DNA from: Corynebacterium sp. 21KM1197
GTDB lineage: Bacteria; Actinomycetota; Actinomycetes; Mycobacteriales; Mycobacteriaceae
Assembly: GCF_033783015.1 (NCBI RefSeq)
Contig: NZ_CP123907.1
Location: forward strand, 2,232,001-2,296,000
Reading direction: 5' to 3'
Length of the DNA: 64,000 nt
Part shown: in pieces, positions 10,386-18,496 of the stretch
Layout of the letters: the number at the start of each line of letters is the position of its first letter
Numbering within the stretch: position 1 is the first letter of the stretch
Made by a program: the position numbers and the translations under genes
The notes under the pieces: model-generated
Database searches by the model: none
Seen by the model: only the letters and a program-made list of their open reading frames with translations
Told to the model about the DNA's origin: nothing

Positions 10386-10415
10386 ACCCCACCAGTCACA
10401 CAGTGGTGGAGAAAA
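10386..10415 (+). repeat. Intergenic palindromic repeat, copy 1
   Basis: Contains CCACCAGTCACACAGTGG, in which CCACCA is inverted as TGGTGG. It begins right after the amidase stop codon. First of three related copies in 215 bases. Confidence 0.6.
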
Positions 10416-10509
10416 GTTCGAGTATCACGTACCCAGGTGTGCTCGCGGTGAGATCAAATCCGGTGATGGGCCCACTGCCGTTTTCCGCCCCCTTGGGTTC
10501 TTTCTGTTC

Positions 10510-10539
10510 ACCCCATGCGTCACACAGTGGCAGGGAAAG
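10510..10539 (+). repeat. Intergenic palindromic repeat, copy 2
   Basis: Diverged at the left arm (CCCCATGCGT) but keeps CACACAGTGG and the following purine-rich end. It starts 124 bases after copy 1. Confidence 0.55.
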
Positions 10540-10570
10540 GTCCTTTCCTTTCGCTTGGTGAGCAGTGGGA

Positions 10571-10600
10571 ACCCCACCAGTAACACAGTGGCGAGGAAAA
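10571..10600 (+). repeat. Intergenic palindromic repeat, copy 3
   Basis: Contains CCCCACCAGTAACACAGTGG and ends GAGGAAAA. It starts 61 bases after copy 2, half the first interval. The rest of this 410-base gap to the antitoxin gene shows no gene that I can support. Confidence 0.6.
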
Positions 10601-10794
10601 ATCACAGCGCCAGGCAAGACCATCTTCGGGGAATCGCCCGCAGTGCCCGAGCACCGACGTGGTTATTATGCTCCGGCCTGGATTCAACCCCCAAGGTATC
10701 AGTACTTTTCGGCAGCTTTTAAGCCCCTACTAAACTTAAATACTAGCAATGTACTACATAAGGGGCCCGTTAGTACCAAGTTTTCGCAAATAAA

Positions 10795-11055
10795 TCACGC
10801 CGCTTTAAAGAAATGCTCCGTAAGTATCTGCGTGACCACCTCCTGCGGGGTGGCACCACTATCCAAACACACACGGATAACCTCTCCCCGTATATCCTCA
10901 GGAAGATCAAGCAAAACAGCCGCTGAACCCCGCTCCCCGTTCCCCAAAGCTTCAATCGGATAACCTGCCTCAGCCTCCGCCACCAACCGTGCTACTTCAA
11001 CGGAGGTCATCCCATCAATATGATCGACTATTTTTACGCCATTTTCCGTAAACAT
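10795..11055 (-). CDS. Probable antitoxin of a type II toxin-antitoxin pair
   Basis: An 86-residue protein whose N-terminal half, with VARLVAEAEAGYP, and C-terminal half, with LDLPEDIRGEVIRVCLDSG, resemble the common actinobacterial antitoxin plan of a helical EAEAGYD segment followed by a ribbon-helix-helix domain. The start has AAAAGGT directly upstream and lies 6 bases after the stop of the preceding small gene, so the two are co-translated. A related protein is encoded near 36.7 kb. The region is more AT-rich than its surroundings. Confidence 0.6.
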   Translation of the reverse strand: MFTENGVKIVDHIDGMTSVEVARLVAEAEAGYPIEALGNGERGSAAVLLDLPEDIRGEVIRVCLDSGATPQEVVTQILTEHFFKAA

Positions 11056-11061
11056 ACCTTT

Positions 11062-11301
11062 TCAGCCCCTCAACAAAAAATGGTACTTCTTATGCAACTT
11101 CATTGCATGAATAACAATTACGGCACCGCGAGCACTGATTACATAAATTATCTCCAGCAGACACTGAGCCGAATCGAAACCGATAACAAGATACTTGGGA
11201 GGGCCATCCCGCACCCGTTCACTATACACCGGCAGCGCAAAAGCGTGCCGTATCTCAGCAGGTCGAATCCCATGACATAGAGCCGAGTCAAGTATCTGCA
11301 T
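11062..11301 (-). CDS. Probable toxin of a type II toxin-antitoxin pair
   Basis: A 79-residue protein with the order typical of a small actinobacterial toxin family: an N-terminal SALCHGIRPAEIRHAF helix, a central YLVIGFD strand, LLEIIYV, and a C-terminal VIHAMKLHKKYHFLL. The family is recognised by pattern, often annotated only as hypothetical. It is the first gene of the pair; toxin before antitoxin is the usual order for this family. Start is supported by GGGG-rich sequence upstream. Confidence 0.6.
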   Translation of the reverse strand: MQILDSALCHGIRPAEIRHAFALPVYSERVRDGPPKYLVIGFDSAQCLLEIIYVISARGAVIVIHAMKLHKKYHFLLRG

Positions 11302-11405
11302 TACCCCATACCCCCTTCTTTATGCTCCACCCCCATAGCAGAATTTAAGGATTAACACTACCACACGAAGAGATTATCTACACAACAGTAATCCTCTCCG
11401 ACCAC

Positions 11406-12062
11406 TCACCGGAGCCGCCCCAGCGCGTAATCCGCCAGGTTCACCACCCGATCCGCCCGGCGCGCGATAGTCTCATCGTGCGTGACCACCAGCATCGCCT
11501 TGCCCTGCTCATGCACCAGGGAGAAAAGTTGATCGGCTACCTCGTCACGGGTGAGGGTATCCAGCGCTCCCGTGGGTTCGTCCGCGAGGATCATGGCGGG
11601 GTCCGTCACCAGGGCGCGAGCAATGGCCGCGCGCTGCCGTTCACCGCCGGAAAGATCCCTGGCCAGGGTATTCGGGGACACGCCCAACATATCCAGGAGA
11701 TTCCCGGCGCGTTCTTCCCCACCACCAGAGCGGTCCATCATCATCTGGGCCACCGCCACGTTATCCCGCGCCGAGAGTTCGGGGATCAATTCCCCATCCT
11801 GAAAGATCACGCCGATGTTTTCTCGTCGCACGGCGGCGGCCTGGGCCCGGGATACACCATTCATGCGCCTACCCGCCACCTCGATCTCCCCCACCGGGGC
11901 GGGAGCCAGGCCCAACACCTGATTGAGCAGCGTGGACTTGCCCACTCCCGAGGGGCCCACCACGGCCAACGCCTCACCGGCCCGGACTTCCACGTCTAAC
12001 CCCGTGAAAAGGGTGCGCCCCGGGACGTCGGCACGCAACCCGGAGATTTTTAGGACGTCCAT
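11406..12062 (-). CDS. ABC transporter ATP-binding protein (LolD/MacB type)
   Basis: A 218-residue ATPase with Walker [10 protein letters not shown] at about residue 36, Q-loop FQDGELIP, signature LSGGERQR and Walker [13 protein letters not shown], then the H-loop VVTHD. It belongs to the group that pairs with FtsX-like permeases. Its ATG overlaps the 3' end of the permease gene by 13 bases, so both parts are made together. The substrate is unknown; such pairs often move lipoproteins, peptides or antimicrobial compounds. Confidence 0.93.
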   Translation of the reverse strand: MDVLKISGLRADVPGRTLFTGLDVEVRAGEALAVVGPSGVGKSTLLNQVLGLAPAPVGEIEVAGRRMNGVSRAQAAAVRRENIGVIFQDGELIPELSARDNVAVAQMMMDRSGGGEERAGNLLDMLGVSPNTLARDLSGGERQRAAIARALVTDPAMILADEPTGALDTLTRDEVADQLFSLVHEQGKAMLVVTHDETIARRADRVVNLADYALGRLR

Positions 12063-14293
12063 GTTCCCACCTTCCACTCGTTCATCATCATTCGTGCGCG
12101 GAAGAAGGACACGGCGGTGGCTACCGCCAGCCCCATTCCCACCGCTGCCGCGCACAGCAGGAGGAAGGGCAGAGCATAGGACGCGGAGGAACCAAAGGAA
12201 AGCGCCAGGGCGGAGGAAAGCATGAGCGCCATGCCGCCACCCACCACAAAGCCTAGGAGCACCGGCACACCCAGGCGTACTAACGCCACTCCCCGGAGCA
12301 CGCGCCCGGAATCCGAGAGCACCACCAGCGGCCCCATGCGCCGCATGGTGGCGGAAACATCCGCCAGAAGCACGATGAAGATGCCGCAGAGCATGATCGC
12401 CAGCGCCACGAGGGAAAAGTACCCCACCCAGGCCGCCTGCCGCGCGCCCATGCTCGCACCGTAATAATCCGAGGTGGCGGGGCTCCAGGTGCGCCACATG
12501 GGCACGGTGTTTCCAGCCACGGCCTCCTTGATTCCCCGGAGATCGGCGGACTGTCCTTCCGGGTACACCACGGAGATCATCACCTCGCCCAGGTCTTGTT
12601 CAATGCCGCCCGCCAGCACCTCATCGAGAGGCACCCGCTGCGCCTCCCGTCCCCCGAAGAGGTAGTGGCGGTACGCCTCGCCTATCGGGGCGTCGTCATG
12701 CCCCAACGTCGCGTAGCGCGGCACACACCCGGACTCCCCGCAGACGGTCTGGGTGAGCACGATGGTGGCACCGGGGGCCTGCCGGGAAAGTTCCGGGAGC
12801 AGCGCCTCCGAGCCCTGGTAAAAGCCCATCTGGGGAGCGATCTCCACCACGGAATCGCGGAACTCCTCGTGGGCCGCCCGCGCCTCGCGGGAACTCTCCG
12901 CCCAGGAGACCAGGAAACCCTGCACCTGCGTGCCCACGAGCAGGCAAGCCGCCACGCTCACACCCAGCACCGCCACAGGACGAATCCCGTGCACGATACC
13001 CGCCGCCCCCACGATCACCGCCGGGCTGCGCCGACGCTCTCCCCGCTCCCGCACCACAACGGAAACCCGCAGCATGAGGTATCCCACCAGGGCAAAGAGG
13101 GTAAACACCACCACCAGGAGCGCGGCGAGGTACACGAAGAAGAGCAGTTGCGAGCCCGTGCGCTGCACCGCCACCAGCACGCCGACGGCCACCGGGGCCG
13201 CCAGGAAGCACGCCAGCGCCCGGCGGGGGCTGAACTCCCGTTCCCGGACGCGCGGCCGATTGGCCGCGAGGTTCTTGGGCACCACCAGGGAGGAACGGAG
13301 ATAATAAATAAGGAATACCAACCAGGAGCAGAGCATGGCCCCCAGGATCACCGGCAGACCCGCCCGAATATCCACGACCCACGCGCCCGTGCCCATGCCC
13401 GGCAGGCGCAGGCCCCATATCGCGGTGAGGGCCACGGCCACGCCGGAAAACGCTATCGCGCCTAGCAGGGGCCACCACACCTGCGCCGCCATCCACCGCA
13501 GGCGCTCCCGCCAGGAATATCCCAGGGTAAAGAGCAGCATGTTCTGCCGCTGCCTCCCCTCGCGACCCTGTGCCACGGCAATGGCTCCCAGGATCGCGGC
13601 GGCCACCCCCACCGTCAGGGCATACGCGGCGGTGGCCAGGGGAAGGGGAGCCATCTCTATGACCTCACCCGTCCCCACGCCCTCGGCACCGTGCCCCTCG
13701 GCTCCGTGAGCCGCAGTGCCGTAGCCCTCGGCCCCGTACCCCACCCCGGCGGTCATGAAGTTCTCCCGCACCTCTTCCGGCATGGCGCGGGGCACCACGT
13801 AGGCCAGGGCCTCGTTCTCGGTGGCTAGGCCCTCCCTCCCAATGGTGCCCACCACCTGGCCATACCGGGAATCCAATCCCTCCTCGGCCGCCAACTCCCG
13901 CAACGCCGGAGAAAGCACCGCCTCGCCCGGAGCGGGCCACTGCGTCACGCCCGGCGGGAGGGGCGCTCCCTCCGCCAGGGGCCACAGATATATCAAGGTG
14001 GCGTCCAGTGGGGTATCCACCATCGAGTCATGCACCTCGCGGTAGAGGAAAGCGGCCGACTCCCCCTCGGCAGCGTCGGAGGCATCGGGGGCATCAGCGG
14101 CGAGAACGGGCGTGCGGGCAGCGTCCCGCTCCCCGATACCGGAGTATGTGGCATACATCGTTCCCAACCCCGCGCTGACCAATCCAAGAATAAGGAGAGC
14201 AAGGAAAAGCGTCACCGAGACAAAACGGGGCGGGCGGGCCAGGTAGCCCAGCCCGCTCGCCCCGGAGGGGAAGCGTCTCATGAGAACCCCCAT
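12050..14293 (-). CDS. ABC transporter FtsX-like permease
   Basis: A large permease of about 747 residues. It has an N-terminal membrane helix (around residues 25-50 of this reading), a long extracytoplasmic region, a central cluster of membrane segments, a second extracytoplasmic region and a final group of three helices (LVALAIMLCGIFIVLLADV onward). This is the layout of duplicated FtsX/MacB permeases. Start ATG is preceded by GGAGGACG; ATGs 8 codons upstream and 4 codons downstream are alternatives. A DtxR-box-like sequence lies 67-85 bases upstream. Confidence 0.88.
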   Translation of the reverse strand: MGVLMRRFPSGASGLGYLARPPRFVSVTLFLALLILGLVSAGLGTMYATYSGIGERDAARTPVLAADAPDASDAAEGESAAFLYREVHDSMVDTPLDATLIYLWPLAEGAPLPPGVTQWPAPGEAVLSPALRELAAEEGLDSRYGQVVGTIGREGLATENEALAYVVPRAMPEEVRENFMTAGVGYGAEGYGTAAHGAEGHGAEGVGTGEVIEMAPLPLATAAYALTVGVAAAILGAIAVAQGREGRQRQNMLLFTLGYSWRERLRWMAAQVWWPLLGAIAFSGVAVALTAIWGLRLPGMGTGAWVVDIRAGLPVILGAMLCSWLVFLIYYLRSSLVVPKNLAANRPRVREREFSPRRALACFLAAPVAVGVLVAVQRTGSQLLFFVYLAALLVVVFTLFALVGYLMLRVSVVVRERGERRRSPAVIVGAAGIVHGIRPVAVLGVSVAACLLVGTQVQGFLVSWAESSREARAAHEEFRDSVVEIAPQMGFYQGSEALLPELSRQAPGATIVLTQTVCGESGCVPRYATLGHDDAPIGEAYRHYLFGGREAQRVPLDEVLAGGIEQDLGEVMISVVYPEGQSADLRGIKEAVAGNTVPMWRTWSPATSDYYGASMGARQAAWVGYFSLVALAIMLCGIFIVLLADVSATMRRMGPLVVLSDSGRVLRGVALVRLGVPVLLGFVVGGGMALMLSSALALSFGSSASYALPFLLLCAAAVGMGLAVATAVSFFRARMMMNEWKVGTWTS

Positions 14294-14359
14294 CGTCCTC
14301 CGCCCAAAAGGGCACATGTGAGATGAATTACTTTCACAAAAGGTACGGCACGGCGAGTT

Positions 14360-14378
14360 CTAAGGCAATCCTCACCTA
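14360..14378 (-). promoter_or_regulatory. DtxR/IdeR-box-like sequence
   Basis: Read on the minus strand, GTAGGTGAGGATTGCCTTA matches 13 of 19 positions of the iron-regulator consensus TTAGGTTAGGCTAACCTAA. It lies between the HAD gene and the ABC permease start. With only 13 matches it may be chance. Confidence 0.3.
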
Positions 14379-14382
14379 CCCC

Positions 14383-15225
14383 CTAAAACCACCCCTCCAA
14401 CACCTGTGCCACGCCGCACTCGTCGTTGGTGCCCGTCACCAGATCCGCCGCCTCCTTCACCACCGAGGCCGCGTTACCCATCGCCACGCCTATCCCAGCC
14501 CAACGCAACATCTCAATGTCATTGGGCATGTCACCAAAACACACCACGCGCTCCCGATCCACCCCGTACCTGCGCGCCAGATCCGCCACGGCGAGCCCCT
14601 TGGTCACCCCCGGGGCCGCCACCTCCAACATTCCCTCCGGCATGGAATACGTCAGGTGCGCCGCCCGTGGATCCAAGGCCGGGGCGATCGCCTCATACAT
14701 CTGCGCGGAGGTCATGTACTCGTTGCGCAGCAGCAACTTCACGGCGGGCTCCGCCAGCACCTCCGCCTCCTCCCGCACGGAGAAGCCCTGCGCCTCCCAG
14801 GTGTGCACGTACTGCGGGCTGACCACAAAGAGTTCCTCCTCCGGATCAAAAGCGGAGGCACCGCACCGCTCCACGGCCACGCTCACCTGCGGATATTCCA
14901 CACCCGCCCGCAGCAGCGCCTCCCGCGCCCGCGCCACCACGTCCCGCATGGTGCCCGGGGCAAGCTCGTGCGCCCGCAGGATAGTGTCCGTGGCGGGATC
15001 GTAAAGCACCGCGCCATTCGCCGTGGCACACACCGGGCGGACCGGCAGCTGCTCCAGCACCGGAAAAATCCAGCGGTGCGGCCTCCCCGTGGCCAGCGCC
15101 ACCGCGCATTGCTTATCGACGGCCCTCCGCAGTACCGCCCGCAGCCGCTCCGGCACCCGCTCCGCGGAGGTGATGAGGGTTCCATCAATATCGCTGACGA
15201 TGAGCTGAGGAGGCGCGGTAGTCAC
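14383..15225 (-). CDS. HAD-superfamily hydrolase (Cof / subclass IIB)
   Basis: A 280-residue soluble phosphatase. Motif I is SDIDGTLI at about residue 11, motif II is LATGRPH near residue 44, a C2-type cap follows, and motifs III/IV appear as TKGLAVADL and CFGDMPNDIEML. Similar genes stand near this locus in mycobacteria (Rv3813c). The GTG start overlaps the TGA of the upstream transporter frame as GTGA, suggesting translational coupling even though the two genes differ strongly in base composition. Substrate unknown, probably a sugar phosphate or similar. Confidence 0.9.
   Translation of the reverse strand: MTTAPPQLIVSDIDGTLITSAERVPERLRAVLRRAVDKQCAVALATGRPHRWIFPVLEQLPVRPVCATANGAVLYDPATDTILRAHELAPGTMRDVVARAREALLRAGVEYPQVSVAVERCGASAFDPEEELFVVSPQYVHTWEAQGFSVREEAEVLAEPAVKLLLRNEYMTSAQMYEAIAPALDPRAAHLTYSMPEGMLEVAAPGVTKGLAVADLARRYGVDRERVVCFGDMPNDIEMLRWAGIGVAMGNAASVVKEAADLVTGTNDECGVAQVLEGWF
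15111..15121 (+). repeat. GCTTATCGACG motif
   Basis: One of nine exact copies in the window. Here it is inside the HAD gene, read in that gene as VDK. Confidence 0.6.
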
Positions 15226-16495
15226 GGGGTTGATTGTAGCGGGGTGACAGTATCATTCCCGAACAACCGCTCCGCGATAGCAGTAGCGCAAAGAGCAACC
15301 AGGACACAAGATAAAACATATGCAGAGAACACGGCATAATGATCTTCCAATGCGTGACGAATCATCGGCGCCGTCCCGCCCAGCCCCGCCACTGCTACAG
15401 AATACGGAACTCCACTACCAACCCCTTTTGCCGACCCTGCCATAACCTGCACTACCGCCACAGATATTGCTGAACAGACAAAAGAAAGTGGAATTATCGA
15501 CAGGAAGATTGCTCCAATATAAAAACGTTAGACGGGTACAGTCCAGGAAAGTTGAACAGTAATATTATCGGACTGATACCACAGAGAATGACGAGATAAT
15601 TTTTATATCGCCGCAGAGGGTTCTTGCCATCCCAGAAAAGCCCCGCCACAAAAACAAATATCGAGAATACTAACGTTTGAAGAAACGATATAATCAACAT
15701 TTTACGCTCTGAAATTCCAAAGTACTCTACCCCAACAACAACCACGGTAGATACCCATAAATTATAGCAAACCACAGTCCCTGACGACATGAAAAATATC
15801 GCCGAAAACTTAGCAAAACTCAACCTGCTCGAAATTTTACTCTCTACCAAGGGCGCCGATCTACCCGCGGAATCATCCATACACCATAAGAAAATAAGTA
15901 TCACCAATCCCGCAACGGCCCCCAACGCAAGCGGAATACGCCAGCCCCACACATACATCCCGCCATCTTCCAATAAAAGATCAAATAATAATATCACAAG
16001 CAAAGAAACACATTTCCCCGCAGCAGCCATGGAGTAAACAAGTGAAGAAGAAACTCCTCCTCCCCGCCTCTCGGTCAAGTCAAAACTCGCCACATTAACC
16101 GCAGCACTCACCCCGCCATGCGCAAATCCCAACAAAATACGCCACAGCAACATTAGATAAAACGCCAACCAAGCCTGCCCCGATCCCGAAGGAACTACCG
16201 CCATAAACGATACCGATAGGACGACCACCAACATCCCCAATTTCATGGCACGGAGATATCCATAGATATCCGACATCTTTCCAAAGAAATATCCACCCAC
16301 CGGACGCGATAAGAACCCTATTGCAAAGATTAATAATCCCATCCCTTCAGAATTTTCTATCTCACCCCATAAGCCTCCTGATAAGTACGGAAGTAAAGCA
16401 AGATATGTCACCCACTCATAGCCCTCCACACCCGAAACCGATCCAAGAATCAACGAGCGCTGACGCAACCTTGACGAATCATCCCGCTTACACAT
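15222..16495 (-). pseudogene. MFS transporter (metabolite:H+ symporter type), frameshifted
   Basis: Major-facilitator protein of about 425 residues in two frames. The 5' part carries GLLIFAIGFLSRPVGGYFFGKMSD, split over the loop 2-3 motif, and ends at LYPSNVFILEQ before running out of frame. The 3' part continues in another frame as IGAIFLSIIPLSFVC and then VQVMAGSAKGVGSG. One added base in the run of five T (plus strand A at 15521-15525) would restore NVFYIGAIFLS. The start shown (MCKRDDS) is uncertain; the frame is open to 16759. The stop overlaps the next gene's GTG. It is AT-rich and divergent from the AfsA operon, so a role in uptake or export of its product is possible. Confidence 0.75.
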
Positions 16496-16787
16496 GCCAG
16501 CAATAGAACCATAGATCCAGACCAAAGTGTGAAATACACCACTGAAAAGATTGGGCTGGCCACCTGACCTGCACATTTTCTTGAAGATGCTTGACCACAC
16601 CCTCCCCATCCACGCTGCCTCAACTTGCACAACTCGAAGATCCCACTCATCATGTGGGCATTGGACTGAGAGTCGCTCCGTAGGCCCCTTGCCAACAAGC
16701 CCAAGCCTCATCCGATTGCACCGAACGAAAATCGTGCTATGTAACGGCACCGATTCCATGCAACAAGAGGCACATCAAGGGGTCACC

Positions 16788-17801
16788 ATGAGTAGTACAA
16801 CGACATCTCCGCTTTCCCACTCCACTCTCGTCCCCCGAGAAAAAGTCCATCGCGACGCACTCTCGGAGGTGTACTTAACCGACATCATCTGCGATCGGTT
16901 CCCCCATTTCCGAGTAGGGATTCATCTCCCAAAGTCTCACAGCTACTACAGCGATCACATTGGCCTTGCTGAAGATCACTATGATCCACTCCTATTGCTG
17001 GAGACTTTTCGCCAAACATCCATCCTCATCACCCATACCCATCTCAATGTAGATCTCAATCAAGCTTTCATCTTTAACTATGGGGAACTTCACGTAAGTT
17101 CCCATGAGGCTACACAGATCAGAGTCTCTCCCGGCAATGGAGAGATAAGTGCCACCATTACCGACGAGAAAAAACGAGGTGATGAGACAATCGGCATAAC
17201 CCTAGACATGACCTGCATTCTTCATGGCCGCACCGCCGCTACCATGAAGATGATCATTCAGTGGATGCCCAAAAACGTATGGACGCGCATCAGAAATAAA
17301 GGTAGGGAACGGATAGATCTTCCAGTATATTCACCCAACGCATATCCCGACCCAAGCCGAAGCTCGCACGCTCTACCAGGAGCACATATTCCAGAAGTAC
17401 TTGGCAGAAGAATTGATCGCAATATTGTCCTAGGAGGATATTGCGATCGAGAAGAAAAATTTCAAGTCGATATTCTCGTCGATCAGCACCACCCCAGCCT
17501 ATTCGATCATCCGCTTGATCATATCCCTGGAGCTGTCCTCTTTGAAGCATTACGCCAAGCAGGAATACTCTTTGCACATGAAAAATACGCACTGAGCGCA
17601 CGCCGGCTCCTTCTTCAATCTCTTGCCATCGAGTTCCTTCGTTTCGGAGAACTCGATCTACACACCAAGGCCATCGTCAGAGAAAAAGAGTCCACCGCCG
17701 TAGGCTTCACCGTGTCAATTGATCTTGTCCAGGAAGATGAAACTATCGCACGCGGGGAAGCCAACTTCACAAAACAACCAATACTTGGAAGTGAGGAATA
17801 A
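16788..17801 (+). CDS. AfsA-family butyrolactone/furan synthase
   Basis: A 337-residue protein with two AfsA hotdog domains. The first begins with VPREKVHRDALSEVYLTD (residues 15-32) and holds LLLLETFRQ near 70; the second holds DHPLDHIPGAVLFEALRQ near 240-257. The repeated E-x-x-R-Q pattern is characteristic of AfsA, ScbA and MmfL. These enzymes join a beta-ketoacyl thioester to dihydroxyacetone phosphate, giving butenolide phosphate precursors of butyrolactone or furan signals. The ATG is chosen for AAGGGG upstream and because it places the domain near the N-terminus; the open frame extends 79 codons further. First gene of a tight operon in an AT-rich island. Such genes are characteristic of Streptomyces and unexpected in Corynebacterium. 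Confidence 0.9.
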   Translation: MSSTTTSPLSHSTLVPREKVHRDALSEVYLTDIICDRFPHFRVGIHLPKSHSYYSDHIGLAEDHYDPLLLLETFRQTSILITHTHLNVDLNQAFIFNYGELHVSSHEATQIRVSPGNGEISATITDEKKRGDETIGITLDMTCILHGRTAATMKMIIQWMPKNVWTRIRNKGRERIDLPVYSPNAYPDPSRSSHALPGAHIPEVLGRRIDRNIVLGGYCDREEKFQVDILVDQHHPSLFDHPLDHIPGAVLFEALRQAGILFAHEKYALSARRLLLQSLAIEFLRFGELDLHTKAIVREKESTAVGFTVSIDLVQEDETIARGEANFTKQPILGSEE

Positions 17802-17803
17802 CT

Positions 17804-18496
17804 ATGGAAATCATCATACCCAAGCATGGAAAACATTCCCGCTATAGCACTATCTTCTTCGACTTCGGCGGAGTCCTCTCTCCCCCTCTTGAAGTTCTAT
17901 TTCAGTCCTATGAAGAAAAAACGGGAATTAAAAAGGAAGAATTAGCAAATGCTATGTACAGCGTAGCAAAAGAGATGGAGATTCCTACGCTAGCCCCAAT
18001 TGAACTTGCACTACTCACAGAAGAGGAGTGGATGATACGAATTCACTCTTGGCTCAATAAGAGAAAGATAGATACGTCTAAATCCGACCTAGACTTTGGG
18101 CGACAATGGTTCTCCGGCCATGAGGTAAACGGCTCAATGAAAGAACTTCTACTGAAGCTAAAGGCTAGCGGATACAGGGTAGGTATACTCACTAATAATG
18201 TAAGAGAGTGGGAACCTTACTGGCGTTCGATGGTTTGCCTCGATGATCATGTAGACGCAATCATCGATTCTTATGCCGTGGGAGTACGGAAGCCGGATCC
18301 GGGCATCTTCCACCTCGCAGCCGAAAAGATCTCTTCCGACCCTAATCAGTGCATCCTGATTGACGACCTTATGGAGAACTGTCTATCCGCAGAATCTTGC
18401 GGGTGGTCTCCAGTTCAATTCTCAAGCAATAAACAGGTAATACAAGACATCATTGGCCTACTGCGCCAAGAAGTGAAGGATGATAGCCATGACTAA
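17804..18496 (+). CDS. HAD-superfamily phosphatase of the AfsA operon
   Basis: A 230-residue HAD hydrolase of the YihX-like subfamily. Motif I is FFDFGGVLS with nucleophile Asp20 (Gly at +2, normal for this subfamily); motif II is ILTNN; motif III Lys is in VRKPDPGIF; motif IV is ILIDDLMEN. It starts 2 bases after the afsA-like stop. A HAD phosphatase next to an AfsA-type gene recalls MmfP beside MmfL, where it removes the phosphate of the furan precursor. I infer the same step here. Codon use is AT-rich with many ATA and AAA codons. Confidence 0.88.
   Translation: MEIIIPKHGKHSRYSTIFFDFGGVLSPPLEVLFQSYEEKTGIKKEELANAMYSVAKEMEIPTLAPIELALLTEEEWMIRIHSWLNKRKIDTSKSDLDFGRQWFSGHEVNGSMKELLLKLKASGYRVGILTNNVREWEPYWRSMVCLDDHVDAIIDSYAVGVRKPDPGIFHLAAEKISSDPNQCILIDDLMENCLSAESCGWSPVQFSSNKQVIQDIIGLLRQEVKDDSHD

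Noticed and set aside
10386..10600. True CRISPR array
   Set aside because: Only three imperfect copies, unequal spacing and no cas genes nearby.
10396..10623. 75-codon minus-strand frame in the repeat region
   Set aside because: Overlaps the three palindromic repeats, no ribosome-binding site, no family resemblance.
16551..16787. N-terminal extension of the AfsA-like protein
   Set aside because: The added 79 residues lack family similarity, and a good ribosome-binding site stands before the internal ATG.
17290..17601. Minus-strand frame inside the AfsA-like gene
   Set aside because: Antisense shadow of the second hotdog domain.
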